Shown: piece after piece, positions 33,396 to 41,985 of the stretch
Layout: the number at the start of each line of letters is the position of its first letter
Position numbering within the stretch: position 1 is the stretch's first letter
From: an uncultured Dorea sp.
GTDB lineage: Bacteria > Bacillota > Clostridia > Lachnospirales > Lachnospiraceae
Assembly: GCA_910580235.1 (NCBI GenBank)
Contig: CAJTVU010000004.1
Location: 186,001-250,000, forward strand
Length of the DNA stretch: 64,000 nucleotides
Reading direction: 5' to 3'
Notes under the pieces: model-generated
Seen by the model: only the letters and a program-made list of their open reading frames with translations
Databases searched by the model: none
Told to the model about the DNA's origin: nothing
Made by a program: the position numbers and the translations under genes

Positions 33396-35462
33396 CTATT
33401 TCGCCAACATCATCATAATGTCATTGCTCCTCTTTACAAATGCTGTCATACTCTCCGGATCCAGCGGCTTATGTGCCAGCATGGCAAGGTCGTACAGCTG
33501 CTTACAGATAAGCGGGACATTTTCGCTTTCTTTGTTGCCTACCACATACTGCACAAGCGGGTGATTGGCATTGAGCACCAGCGTGCTGTCGCCGCCGAGA
33601 TCCATCCCGCCCATATTGCCCATGCCGTACATCTTCATCATCTCCTGCATACGGCGGCTCTGCTCAGATAACGTGATCATGGACGCCACTGACTCGTCTC
33701 TTAGCTTCTCGATCTTAACATCCAATTTATCGTTGCCAAGCTCCTTGCGGAAGATCTCTATGAGGCTATCCGACGTCGCCTTGAACGCTTCTTTCTCTTC
33801 CTCCGCGATCTCTTCTTTGGCCGTGTCCGTCACGTCCGCGTCGATCCGCTGGAAGCGGATGGCCGGATTGCGCTGTTCAAGCTGGGTGATGAACGGGGAG
33901 TCAATATTGTGGCTTAAGACGACCGCATCCTGGCCCTGGCTCTTAAACATATTAATATACTGGCTCTGCTGTACCTCGTCGGTCACATAATAGATCGTCG
34001 TCTTGATCTCTTCTACTTTGTTCTCATCTTCATTCTCATCCTGCTTATCCGCATTGTCGTTCGGCTCTACTACCTCGCCGCCGTTGGCTTCAATACAGTC
34101 TTTCAGCGTCAGGTACTTGCCTTCGATATTCTTAAACAGGATCGCGTCCTTCATCTTGTCGCAGAACTTCTCATCCTTCAGGCATCCAAATTTGATAAAG
34201 GGGCTGATGCTGTCCCAATATTTCTCGTAATCCTCCCGCTTCGTCTTGCACATTCCAGAAAGCTTATCTGCGACTTTCTTAGAAATGTAATCGGCGATCT
34301 TATTCACGAACCCGTCGTTCTGAAGCGCGCTCCTTGATACGTTCAGAGGAAGATCCGGGCAGTCGATGACGCCCTTTAGCACCATGAGGAATTCCGGGAT
34401 GACTTCTTTAATATTATCAGCGATAAATACCTGATTATTGTACAATTTGATCGTTCCTTCCAAAGAGTCATATTCCGTATTGACCCTCGGGAAATACAGG
34501 ATCCCTTTCAGATTGAACGGATAGTCCATGTTCAGGTGGATCCAGAACAGAGGCTCCTTGTAATCTAAGAATACTTTCCGGTAAAACTCCAGATAATCCT
34601 CGTCCGAGCAATCGTTCGGATGTTTGCCCCAGAGCGGCGAAGTATCGCTTAAGGACACCGGACGCTTCTTAATCTTCACCCGCTCTCTTGCAGGCGCTAT
34701 CTCCACGACCTCTTTCTCGCCGTCCTCATTCTCCTTCTCCTCGGTCTTCGCCTCTTCATGGATATGCTCGATAACTACATCATCTTCTTTTAGCTCTGCC
34801 TCGTCGATCGTCTCATACTCAGCTTCCGCGTTCGCTTTGGACAGGAAGATCGGGACAGGCATAAAAGAACAGTACTTCTCAATAACTTCTCTCACACGGT
34901 ATTCATTGGCGAACTCCAGGCTGTCCTCATTCAGATATAACGTAATCTCCGTACCGACGTCCTCTTTGCCACCGTCCTCCATCTCATACTCTGTGCCGCC
35001 GTCGCTGGACCAGTGTACCGGGACCGCCCCCTCCTTGTAAGAGCGCGTATCGATATGCACCTCGTCCGCCACCATGAATGCAGAGTAGAAGCCAAGGCCG
35101 AAATGCCCGATCATATCATCTTCTGTCGTCTTGTCCTTATATTTCTCAAGGAACTCCGTCGCGCCAGAGAACGCAATCTGCGTAATATATTCTTCCACTT
35201 CCTCCGCCGTCATTCCAAGGCCGTTATCCGTGAATTTCAGCGTCTTCTCCTCAGGATTCACTTCTACTTTGATCGCCGCCTTGTAATCGTCCGGCATCTG
35301 GTACTCGCCCATCATGTCCAGCTTTTTAAGCTTCGTAATCGCGTCGCAGCCATTGGAGACCATCTCACGGACAAAAATATCATGGTCGGAATACACCCAT
35401 TTCTTAATGATTGGGAAAATGTTCTCACTACTGATTGATAAGCTTCCTTTTTTTACTGCCAT
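33396..35462 (-). CDS. htpG: Hsp90-family chaperone HtpG
   Basis: HtpG is the bacterial Hsp90, an ATP-driven homodimeric chaperone in the cytoplasm. The start is ATG 35462, behind TAGGAG, giving 688 residues. The N-terminal GHKL ATPase domain shows EMVSNGCDAITK, FTDNGLGMT and HFGLGFYSAFMV. The middle domain contains the catalytic Arg region SRSALQND, and an acidic insert (NADKQDENEDENKVEE) lies near residue 500. The gene has a sigma-A promoter and CIRCE upstream, with a 277-bp structured element occupying most of the leader. Confidence 0.96.
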   Translation of the reverse strand: MAVKKGSLSISSENIFPIIKKWVYSDHDIFVREMVSNGCDAITKLKKLDMMGEYQMPDDYKAAIKVEVNPEEKTLKFTDNGLGMTAEEVEEYITQIAFSGATEFLEKYKDKTTEDDMIGHFGLGFYSAFMVADEVHIDTRSYKEGAVPVHWSSDGGTEYEMEDGGKEDVGTEITLYLNEDSLEFANEYRVREVIEKYCSFMPVPIFLSKANAEAEYETIDEAELKEDDVVIEHIHEEAKTEEKENEDGEKEVVEIAPARERVKIKKRPVSLSDTSPLWGKHPNDCSDEDYLEFYRKVFLDYKEPLFWIHLNMDYPFNLKGILYFPRVNTEYDSLEGTIKLYNNQVFIADNIKEVIPEFLMVLKGVIDCPDLPLNVSRSALQNDGFVNKIADYISKKVADKLSGMCKTKREDYEKYWDSISPFIKFGCLKDEKFCDKMKDAILFKNIEGKYLTLKDCIEANGGEVVEPNDNADKQDENEDENKVEEIKTTIYYVTDEVQQSQYINMFKSQGQDAVVLSHNIDSPFITQLEQRNPAIRFQRIDADVTDTAKEEIAEEEKEAFKATSDSLIEIFRKELGNDKLDVKIEKLRDESVASMITLSEQSRRMQEMMKMYGMGNMGGMDLGGDSTLVLNANHPLVQYVVGNKESENVPLICKQLYDLAMLAHKPLDPESMTAFVKRSNDIMMMLAK

Positions 35463-35512
35463 CTTTATCACTCCTAAATTCATATATATTTTAGCAGGAA
35501 CTCCTGCAAGCT

Positions 35513-35789
35513 TACCCTCAGTGTACAGGGGCACACACGGTCAATACAGAGTAAATTTTGCGTCCTGCTTCGTTGCTTTCGCTCCGCGTACGCCCTGTAC
35601 GCGTCGTTCAAGCGCCTTGCAGGCCACAAAATTTATCTCTGTATGACTCTTTGACCTCAAACGGAGATAATTCCGCTATTTTCCAGGCAGACGATTAAGG
35701 CGTACTGGATGTACGCCGATTGAGGATAACGCAGAAAATAGCGGAATTATCCCGTTTTGAGGCGTGTGTGCCCTTGTACACTGAGGGTA
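35513..35789. mobile_element. 277-bp three-armed inverted-repeat element (MITE-like) in htpG leader
   Basis: Terminal inverted repeats of 27 bp (35513-35539 and 35763-35789) match at 26 positions and start TACCCTCAGTGTAC. Inside are two more inverted repeats, arm A with a base stem of 35541-35560 against 35627-35646, and arm B with 35655-35683 against 35734-35762; each ends in a GTACGC-type small hairpin. The whole element would fold as a three-way junction. It has no coding capacity. It fills the 419-bp gene-free stretch between the htpG start and the ABC permease, together with the promoter and CIRCE. Confidence 0.85.
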
Positions 35790-35799
35790 CTTAAAGAAT

Positions 35800-35828
35800 A
35801 TAATAATACGAAGGAAACGAAAAGTCAA
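35800..35828 (-). promoter_or_regulatory. htpG promoter
   Basis: On the minus strand TTGACT (35828-35823) and TATTAT (35805-35800) are separated by 17 bp. Transcription would start near 35792, three bases before the outer repeat of the 277-bp element, so the element would be almost the entire leader of the htpG message. Confidence 0.75.
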
Positions 35829-35835
35829 TATAAAA

Positions 35836-35862
35836 TTAGCACTCTTTCAAAAAGAGTGCTAA
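35836..35862 (-). promoter_or_regulatory. CIRCE operator (HrcA binding site)
   Basis: The sequence TTAGCACTC, nine spacer bases, GAGTGCTAA is an exact CIRCE inverted repeat. HrcA bound here represses heat-shock genes such as groE and dnaK in Firmicutes. In this window it lies just upstream of the htpG -35 box, so htpG should belong to the HrcA regulon. It also lies 20 bp after the stop of the ABC permease. Confidence 0.93.
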
Positions 35863-35881
35863 CAATATTTGCCTCCTATAT

Positions 35882-38800
35882 CTATTCGATGCTCTTTAGA
35901 GATTCTACCATATCGATCCTCCTTAGCTTGAAGTACATCACCCCGTTGATCAGAAGGGAGAAGAGCACTGTCAGCGCGAGGCTGTACAAGTAGCTCGGCA
36001 TGTTAATGTTCCTTCCGAACATGGCGGAATCCACCTCCACCGTCTGGATGATGAACAGATGAAGGAATCTCCCGAGCGCCACGCCCACAGCCGCGCCTAA
36101 GAACGTGAGGATGATGTTCTCCCTGTATACATATTCTGCCACTTCCATATCATAGAACCCCAGCACTTTCAGCGTGGCCAGCTCCCGCTTACGCTCTGCA
36201 ATATTGACCGTATTCAGATTGTAGAGCACGACGAACGCCAGCGCTCCGGCAGAAATGATCAGCACCACAATAACAAGGTTTAAGCTCCTCAGCATATCGT
36301 CCAGCTGCTTCTCTATGTCATGGATGTAGCTTACGCTCAGCGCGCCCTCCTTTTTCAATACCCTCTGCCCGATCTCTTCGAGCTGCTCTTTCCCATTTTC
36401 GCCGTTTTCTTTTGCTGAGAAGATAATACTGTTATATTCCGGGGCGCTCCCGTATACTTCTTCATAATAAGCAGGAGTCATATATATATAGTGTCCCATA
36501 TAATTTTCACAGATATGGGAGATCTTTATCTTCTTGTTCCCGGCCTCCTCATCTTTAATCTCTATTGTGCCTCCGGCCTCCACGCCCAACAGCCTGGCCG
36601 TCTTCTCCGTAATGATCGCGCCGTCGTCGGTGAGCCTGTACTTTTCTTTGCTCCTCCTGTCATGGAAATCTATATACTGAGAGATGTGCTCCATATTCTC
36701 AAACACGGTCTCATAAGCAGAACGCTCTGTTTTGCCGTTCACCAGCGTCACATTCTGCATGTTTACGTCCGTATACCCTTCCACACCTTCATCGTCCTCT
36801 AAGGACGCCTTCAGCTCTTCTAACTGTCCTTCTGTAATATCCTCTTCCAGATAAACGCTCCCATCATGGAATTGGATCTCCGCATATTGGAGCTCTGCGA
36901 TCTCGTAGCAGGAATCCTTAAGCCCAAACCCGACCAGCATCAGGGCCATACAACCGCCGATACCGAATATAGTCATGAAGAACCGTTTCTTATACCGCAT
37001 CAGATTGCGAACGGTAGATTTCCATGTGAAACTTAAATGTCTCCACACGACCGCCACACGCTCTAGAAATACCCGCCGCCCCTTCTTGGGCGCGGGAGGC
37101 CGCATAAGAGCTGCAGGCTGGTCTTCCAGCTCTCTGTAGCACGCCGCCCATGTGGCGAACATCGTACAGAATATAGCCGCCCCCGATGCCATTATCGCAT
37201 ATCCCCAGTCATAAGGGACAAGTATCTCCGGCAGATGGCGGTACAAGATACCGTAAGCATAGACGATAATGTAGGGCAGCACTTTCTCCCCCACAAGGAC
37301 GCCAATAACGCTGCCCCCCACAGTCGCAAGCAGCGCATACCCCATATACTTAGAAGCGATGGACATTTTTCCGTAGCCAAGCGCTTTCATCGTCCCGATG
37401 GAGATCCTCTGCTCCTCCACCATACGAGTCATAGTCGTAAGGCTGATCAGCGCCGCCACAAGGAAGAATAAGACAGGAAAGACCTTTCCGATCGCTCCAA
37501 GCCGCTCTGCATTCTCCCCAAATCCGCTGTATTCAATTAAAACGCTCCTGTCATACACATACCATTTAGGCTTTTCGATGGCGGCAATGTCTTCTTCTGC
37601 TTCTTTAATCTTGGCTTCTGCATCGGCTATTTCCGCTTCTGCCTCTGCTTTCCCTTCTTCATACTCCTGCCTTGCATCGGCAAGCTCGGCTTCCCCGCTT
37701 ACGAGCTCGGCCTCTCCGCTGCTTAGCTCCCTCTCCTTTGCCTTAAGCTCCGACCACCCTGCATTGATCTGCGCCTGCCCATCCTCCAGCTGCCAGGACG
37801 CGGCGGCCAGCTCCTCTTCCGCCGCCGCGAGATCCGCCTGCGTCTGAGCGAGCATAGCCTCCGTAGCCGACAGCTGGCCTTCCGCCGCCTGGATCTCTGA
37901 AAGCCCCTGCTCATAAGCCGGCCTGGCAGCAGCAAGGGCGCCGTCGATCTGGGCCGCGCTCATTCCGGCTCCTGCCTCTATCGCCGCTATAGCCGCCGCC
38001 TTCTCCTCTTCCGGCAATTCAGCGTTATCCTCAATGTCCGCGATCTGGGCAAGAATACCTTCTAAAGCCGCGATCTGCCCTGCCGATTCTTCCAACTGCT
38101 GCCTTCCAGCCGCGATCTGCTCCTCCGCAGACGGCCTTTCGGCCTCGAACTGTGCAAGCCCCTGTTCATACTGGGCCTTTCCGTCTTCCAACTGCTGCAC
38201 TCCCGTCTCGTACTCCGCACGGGCGGCATTCAGCTCCGCCTGCTTTGAATTCAGAGTCGCCCGCGCATTGGAGATCTGAGTCCTGCCGTTAGAAATCTGC
38301 GCCCGCGCATTAGAAAGCTCATTTTCTGCATCCGAGATCTTCTGTGCCGCGTCGGCCAGCTCGGCCTCAGCCTCAGCCCTGCCTTCTTCTAGCTCGGCTC
38401 TGGCCTCGTCCAATTCTTCATTGGCCTCGTCCACGATCTCCTGACGGCGGGCCTTCGCCCGCTCGTCCGTAATCTCTTCAACATTCTCTGCTGCTATCTC
38501 AATAAGATCGTCATATTCTTCCGTAAATGCCAGGAGCTCTTTCGCCCCCTCTATCTGGAGATAGACTTCTGTATAGACGTCCATATCAAAAGTCTCTTCC
38601 GGGACTACAAGAAATCCGCTGACACTGCCGTCCCCTACTGTAGTGCTCCCTCTTCCAAAGGAGAGATAGCAGGGGCTGCTGCCTAATCCTACCACTTCTA
38701 AAGTGTCTGTCTTAAGGGTATCGGCCACCGGATCCTCCGTCCCTGACGTCAATGTGATAATATCGCCGATCTTATATCCGGCTTCATTATCCGCCATACA

Positions 38801-39196
38801 CTCTCCGTTTCTTTCCGGCAGCCGCCCTTCGCTCACTGCCACCTGGTTCATCTTCTCTTGCAGCGACATAACATGGAGCGCCCGCTGCTCATCGGACGTG
38901 TTGTACAGAAAATCCCCGCTGTAGGCTCCTTCCGCCCGCTCCACGCCGTCCACGCCCGCCATCTTCGCCACGTCTTCTTCTGTAACGCCGTAAGTGCTCA
39001 GAGCCTTTATATCCATCAGCTCACTGGCATCAAAATAGGCGTCTCCTGTAAGCCTCATGTCCGGCTCAGACGAGCGGATCCCGGAAAGGAACGCCACCCC
39101 GAGCGCGACAATGAACAGGATCGACAGGAACCTGCCCGGGCTCCTCTTAATCTCCATATAAAAATCTTTTCTCGTCGGCTTCGCCATCTTCTTCAT
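35882..39196 (-). CDS. FtsX-like ABC transporter permease with long coiled coil
   Basis: This 1104-residue membrane protein has an N-terminal helix (residues 20-40), an extracytoplasmic region, a very long Ala/Glu-rich coiled coil at about residues 240-560 (EELDEARAELEEGRAEAEAELAD-like heptads), and two FtsX permease modules at about 590-720 and 970-1100. Its partner ATPase is encoded 9 bp upstream. MacB/LolCE-type systems like this couple ATP hydrolysis to envelope work or export rather than import. The coiled coil suggests reaching across the thick wall. The substrate is unknown. Confidence 0.9.
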   Translation of the reverse strand: MKKMAKPTRKDFYMEIKRSPGRFLSILFIVALGVAFLSGIRSSEPDMRLTGDAYFDASELMDIKALSTYGVTEEDVAKMAGVDGVERAEGAYSGDFLYNTSDEQRALHVMSLQEKMNQVAVSEGRLPERNGECMADNEAGYKIGDIITLTSGTEDPVADTLKTDTLEVVGLGSSPCYLSFGRGSTTVGDGSVSGFLVVPEETFDMDVYTEVYLQIEGAKELLAFTEEYDDLIEIAAENVEEITDERAKARRQEIVDEANEELDEARAELEEGRAEAEAELADAAQKISDAENELSNARAQISNGRTQISNARATLNSKQAELNAARAEYETGVQQLEDGKAQYEQGLAQFEAERPSAEEQIAAGRQQLEESAGQIAALEGILAQIADIEDNAELPEEEKAAAIAAIEAGAGMSAAQIDGALAAARPAYEQGLSEIQAAEGQLSATEAMLAQTQADLAAAEEELAAASWQLEDGQAQINAGWSELKAKERELSSGEAELVSGEAELADARQEYEEGKAEAEAEIADAEAKIKEAEEDIAAIEKPKWYVYDRSVLIEYSGFGENAERLGAIGKVFPVLFFLVAALISLTTMTRMVEEQRISIGTMKALGYGKMSIASKYMGYALLATVGGSVIGVLVGEKVLPYIIVYAYGILYRHLPEILVPYDWGYAIMASGAAIFCTMFATWAACYRELEDQPAALMRPPAPKKGRRVFLERVAVVWRHLSFTWKSTVRNLMRYKKRFFMTIFGIGGCMALMLVGFGLKDSCYEIAELQYAEIQFHDGSVYLEEDITEGQLEELKASLEDDEGVEGYTDVNMQNVTLVNGKTERSAYETVFENMEHISQYIDFHDRRSKEKYRLTDDGAIITEKTARLLGVEAGGTIEIKDEEAGNKKIKISHICENYMGHYIYMTPAYYEEVYGSAPEYNSIIFSAKENGENGKEQLEEIGQRVLKKEGALSVSYIHDIEKQLDDMLRSLNLVIVVLIISAGALAFVVLYNLNTVNIAERKRELATLKVLGFYDMEVAEYVYRENIILTFLGAAVGVALGRFLHLFIIQTVEVDSAMFGRNINMPSYLYSLALTVLFSLLINGVMYFKLRRIDMVESLKSIE

Positions 39197-39205
39197 CCGT
39201 CGTCC

Positions 39206-39910
39206 CTACCACTCTATATGTGCCACGGAGATCGGACTGCGATTCCTGGCAATATCGGACACACGTCCGTTCTTAATCTTGATCACACGGTCAGCCATAG
39301 GCGCAATAGCAGAGTTGTGGGTGATGAGGATGACCGTCATCCCTTTCCCGCGGCATGTGTCCTGAAGAAGCTTCAAGATAGACTTCCCCGTATTATAGTC
39401 AAGCGCCCCCGTAGGCTCGTCGCACAGAAGAAGCTTCGGATTCTTCGCAAGCGCCCTTGCGATAGACACTCTCTGCTGCTCCCCTCCTGAGAGCTGGGCC
39501 GGGAAATTGTCAAGCCTCTCGCCAAGCCCTACTTCCACCAGGACCTCCCTGGCGTCCATCGGATCTTTGCAGATCTGAAGCGCAAGCTCCACATTCTCCA
39601 GTGCGGTCAGGTTCGGGATCAGATTGTAGAACTGGAAGACAAATCCGATGTCGTCTCTTCTGTACGCCGTAAGCCGCCTCTGGGAATACCTGGCAATGTC
39701 CTCTCCATCCACAAGCACTTCCCCCTCCGTAGCAGTGTCCATGCCGCCCAGTATGTTAAGCACCGTCGTCTTTCCGGCGCCGCTGGGGCCGACTACGACT
39801 GCGAATTCTCCCTTTTCTATCTCAAAGTCTATCCCGTCCGCCGCCAGGATCTCCACCTCGCCCATGCGATATGCCTTCCTCACATCTCTTAATGTGACAA
39901 ACCCGCTCAT
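39206..39910 (-). CDS. ABC transporter ATP-binding protein (MacB/LolD type)
   Basis: The start is ATG 39910 behind CGGAGGA, giving 234 residues. All ABC motifs are present: Walker A GPSGAGKT, Q-loop VFQFYNLIPN, signature LSGGEQQR, Walker B LLLCDEPTGALD and the H-loop ITHNSAI. LNLIPNLTALENVELAL is typical of the MacB/LolD branch that pairs with FtsX-like permeases, here the next gene. Together they make one exporter or mechanotransmitter. Upstream there is a weak TATAAT near 39955-39965 on the minus strand. Confidence 0.94.
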   Translation of the reverse strand: MSGFVTLRDVRKAYRMGEVEILAADGIDFEIEKGEFAVVVGPSGAGKTTVLNILGGMDTATEGEVLVDGEDIARYSQRRLTAYRRDDIGFVFQFYNLIPNLTALENVELALQICKDPMDAREVLVEVGLGERLDNFPAQLSGGEQQRVSIARALAKNPKLLLCDEPTGALDYNTGKSILKLLQDTCRGKGMTVILITHNSAIAPMADRVIKIKNGRVSDIARNRSPISVAHIEW

Positions 39911-40016
39911 TTTCTGTCCTCCGAACTCGAATTCATTCTTGTACAAGCTTATTATAACATTTATAATAATAGAAAAGAACCACCATTATATAAAACTATT
40001 ATAAAATATGATGCCA

Positions 40017-40220
40017 GAGCCAAAAGGCCTAAGCCCACATGAGCTTGCTCATAAGTGGGTGAAAGACCTTGGGGCTCGCCCCGATATGAGCATAAAAGTG
40101 GGATGCATATCCCACGATATGCGAATAACGGGCAGGATTGTGGGAGCACAGAGTGCGGAACAATCCGCAGGCATCATGGAGCCAAAAGGCCTAAGCCCAC
40201 ATGAGCTTGCTCATAAGTGG
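40017..40220. repeat. Two 42-bp direct repeats with hairpins in a gene-free spacer
   Basis: Two identical 42-bp units, 40017-40058 and 40179-40220, begin GAGCCAAAAGGCCTAAGC. Each contains a dyad CCCAC...TGAGCTTGCTCA...GTGG. Between them are two more hairpins, GGGGCTCGCCCC (40070-40082) and GTGGGATGCATATCCCAC (40099-40116). The spacer from 39911 to 40245 otherwise holds no recognised gene; a 91-codon open frame crossing it is explained by the repeats. The second unit ends 13 bp before the AGGAGG of the acetyltransferase gene. Confidence 0.7.
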
Positions 40221-40245
40221 CAGGATCGTACAGGAGGATTTTATT

Positions 40246-40749
40246 ATGAAGACAGCAACATTCATCCTTGCAGACACAGATGAGAAGACAGAAGCAATCG
40301 CCGCATTGGCAAAAGTAATCTGGAGCCAGCACTTTACTCCCATCATAGGAAAAGAGCAGGTGGACTATATGGTGGAAAAGTTCCAGTCCTACCCTGCTCT
40401 TAAAAATCAGATCGGCCATGACGGATATGAATATTATCAGATCTGCATAGAAAATACCCTTGCCGGCTACATAGGAATCCATCAGGAAGACGGCGCCCTC
40501 TTCTTAAGCAAGCTCTATATCCACGAAGATTTCAGAGGACGGCATTTGGCGACAGAAGCCTTTGCCTTCCTCGTAAGCCTCTGTAAAGAGAGAGGCCTTA
40601 AGAAAATATGGCTCACTTGTAACAAACATAACGACAATACCCTCTCCATCTACAGACATCTCGGATTTGAGATTACCGATGAACAAGTGGCCGACATTGG
40701 AGGCGGTTTCGTCATGGACGACTATATCCTGACTTACACTGTATTCTGA
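40246..40749 (+). CDS. GNAT-family N-acetyltransferase
   Basis: ATG 40246 follows an AGGAGG site, giving 167 residues. The acetyl-CoA loop is FRGRHLATEAF, and the region NKHNDNTLSIYRHLGFE is typical of the RimI/PaiA-like part of the family. The product is cytoplasmic. The specific substrate cannot be told from sequence. It converges on the ECF S-component gene, and the two coding ends overlap by 16 bp. The structured repeats upstream would lie in its leader. Confidence 0.85.
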   Translation: MKTATFILADTDEKTEAIAALAKVIWSQHFTPIIGKEQVDYMVEKFQSYPALKNQIGHDGYEYYQICIENTLAGYIGIHQEDGALFLSKLYIHEDFRGRHLATEAFAFLVSLCKERGLKKIWLTCNKHNDNTLSIYRHLGFEITDEQVADIGGGFVMDDYILTYTVF

Positions 40750-41255
40750 AGCCGCCCCAAAAGCTCCCGAAGGGGCCTGTAGAGCAGAAGCGCGGATGCC
40801 GCATTGCCCGCACAGTGCATAAGGTCAAAGGGAATGCCGGCCACCCAGTACGCAATTCCCGCCGACGTTCCCGACACGATAAAATACGGGATAGCGAACA
40901 AGAATCCATAGGCCAGCCCGTATGCCCCCAGCACGACACAGCTAAGGAGCGCCGACTTTTGATGCCGCTCCTCTTTCAACAGCAGCACGACGGCCGCCAG
41001 AATGCTCCACACGTACAGATAGCCGAACCACCAGAGCCCGAATCCGTAAATGCACCCTTCCAGTATTACGAACATATAAATGATGAAGAACACTTTTTTC
41101 TTATACACTTGTGTATAAATATAGATAAGCAGAGATACGACTTCTATATTGGGGAGAGGGGCCATCGCCACCTGCGCCGCCAGCAGGATCGCTCCCAGAA
41201 ATGCCAGCGTGACAAGCTCTTTTGTGCTTATCCTGCCACTCTTCGTCTTATCCAT
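40734..41255 (-). CDS. ECF transporter S component, probably corrinoid related
   Basis: The 173-residue integral protein has about six helices and the N-terminal style of ECF substrate-binding subunits (LVTLAFLGAILLAAQVAMAPLPNIE). S components bind a vitamin or precursor and work with shared EcfAA'T modules, which are not encoded here. It is the second gene after a cobalamin riboswitch and follows a DUF4430 protein. I therefore infer transport of a cobalamin, corrinoid precursor or lower-ligand compound, in the style of CblT or CbrT. The family assignment is firm; the substrate is inference. Confidence 0.8.
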   Translation of the reverse strand: MDKTKSGRISTKELVTLAFLGAILLAAQVAMAPLPNIEVVSLLIYIYTQVYKKKVFFIIYMFVILEGCIYGFGLWWFGYLYVWSILAAVVLLLKEERHQKSALLSCVVLGAYGLAYGFLFAIPYFIVSGTSAGIAYWVAGIPFDLMHCAGNAASALLLYRPLRELLGRLQNTV

Positions 41256-41258
41256 CTC

Positions 41259-41660
41259 TTAATATCCTACGGTCAAAGTCAGCTCAAATGCATCCCCATC
41301 CTCGATCACCTGCTCGCTCACGGAAACCGTGGTCATCTCGCCGCCTTTGGTCACGCACCACCATTCCTGCTTAGCTTCATCCGCCGTCTCCCCGTCTACA
41401 GTAGTGATGAACAGCCCGAACTCTCCTTCTTCACCTTCTACAAGGCCGTCCTCTGTCACGACCGGGCCCAGATATTCCTCATCTGTGTCATACTCAAAAA
41501 CCTTTTCCGTCTCATCTCCGTGCACGACTGTCACAGTAATGCTCTTGTCACCTTTTGTCCCTTGTGGCATCGCGAATCTGTAGACGGCGAACATCGCCGC
41601 CGCTACAATAAGAAGCGCCACGATCGCAACGATTATCTTTTTGTTCCTTTTCTGTTCCAT
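41259..41660 (-). CDS. DUF4430 membrane-anchored protein, B12 regulated
   Basis: The start is ATG 41660 behind GGAGGAAG. The 133-residue protein has one N-terminal membrane helix and an extracellular domain with the DUF4430 pattern GLFITTVDGETAD, EWWCVTKGGE and IEDGDAFELTLTVGY. DUF4430 resembles the C-terminal domain of transcobalamin-like proteins. Lying directly behind a cobalamin riboswitch and before an ECF S component, it may capture a corrinoid at the cell surface and pass it on. That role is inferred. Confidence 0.8.
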   Translation of the reverse strand: MEQKRNKKIIVAIVALLIVAAAMFAVYRFAMPQGTKGDKSITVTVVHGDETEKVFEYDTDEEYLGPVVTEDGLVEGEEGEFGLFITTVDGETADEAKQEWWCVTKGGEMTTVSVSEQVIEDGDAFELTLTVGY

Positions 41661-41740
41661 GTTCTCTTCCTCCTTCGTCTGAAACAAAAGAGCTCCCCCG
41701 GAGGGTTTTTATCATATAAGGAACGAAGTTTCCTATATAA

Positions 41741-41770
41741 TAAAAAAGCCCGTCTTTTCAAACGGGCTTT
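41741..41770 (-). terminator. Riboswitch expression-platform terminator
   Basis: On the minus strand, AAAGCCCGT and ACGGGCTTT enclose an eight-base loop and are followed by a T run. It lies between the cobalamin aptamer and the DUF4430 gene, as expected for premature termination when ligand is bound. A second small hairpin (41716-41740) follows. Confidence 0.85.
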
Positions 41771-41833
41771 CCCTCTCAATGTACGCTAAAATAGCATATC
41801 TGAATGTTACGCTTTGGATGGAAGCCCCATTCT

Positions 41834-41927
41834 ACATATATACAGGTAATCTGACTACGGAGAGCCTCCCCTCCTCACAGTGACCTCATCGTTCAGGATT
41901 CCCACCTGATTCCCACTGCATATATGT
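41834..41927 (-). promoter_or_regulatory. Cobalamin riboswitch (short variant)
   Basis: On the minus strand the core shows GGGAATCAGGTGGGAATCC, then GGTCACTGTGAGG and the B12-box-like AGTCAGATTACCTG. The outer arms ACATATATGCAG and CTGTATATATGT pair to form P1. The 94-nt size suits the short AdoCbl-variant/class II design better than the long class I. Together with the downstream terminator it should shut off the DUF4430 and ECF genes when cobalamin is plentiful. This fills the 325-bp gene-free stretch 41661-41985. Confidence 0.85.
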
Positions 41928-41985
41928 TTTACTATATTAAAATTTGCATATTTATGCTACCACTTATGCTCAGGCCTGTCAAGCA

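Noticed and set aside
40008..40283. 91-codon open frame repeating EPKGLSPHELAHKW
   Set aside because: The repeat of the peptide follows from the two 42-bp DNA repeats lying in the same frame; there is no ribosome-binding site, and its end runs into the acetyltransferase gene.
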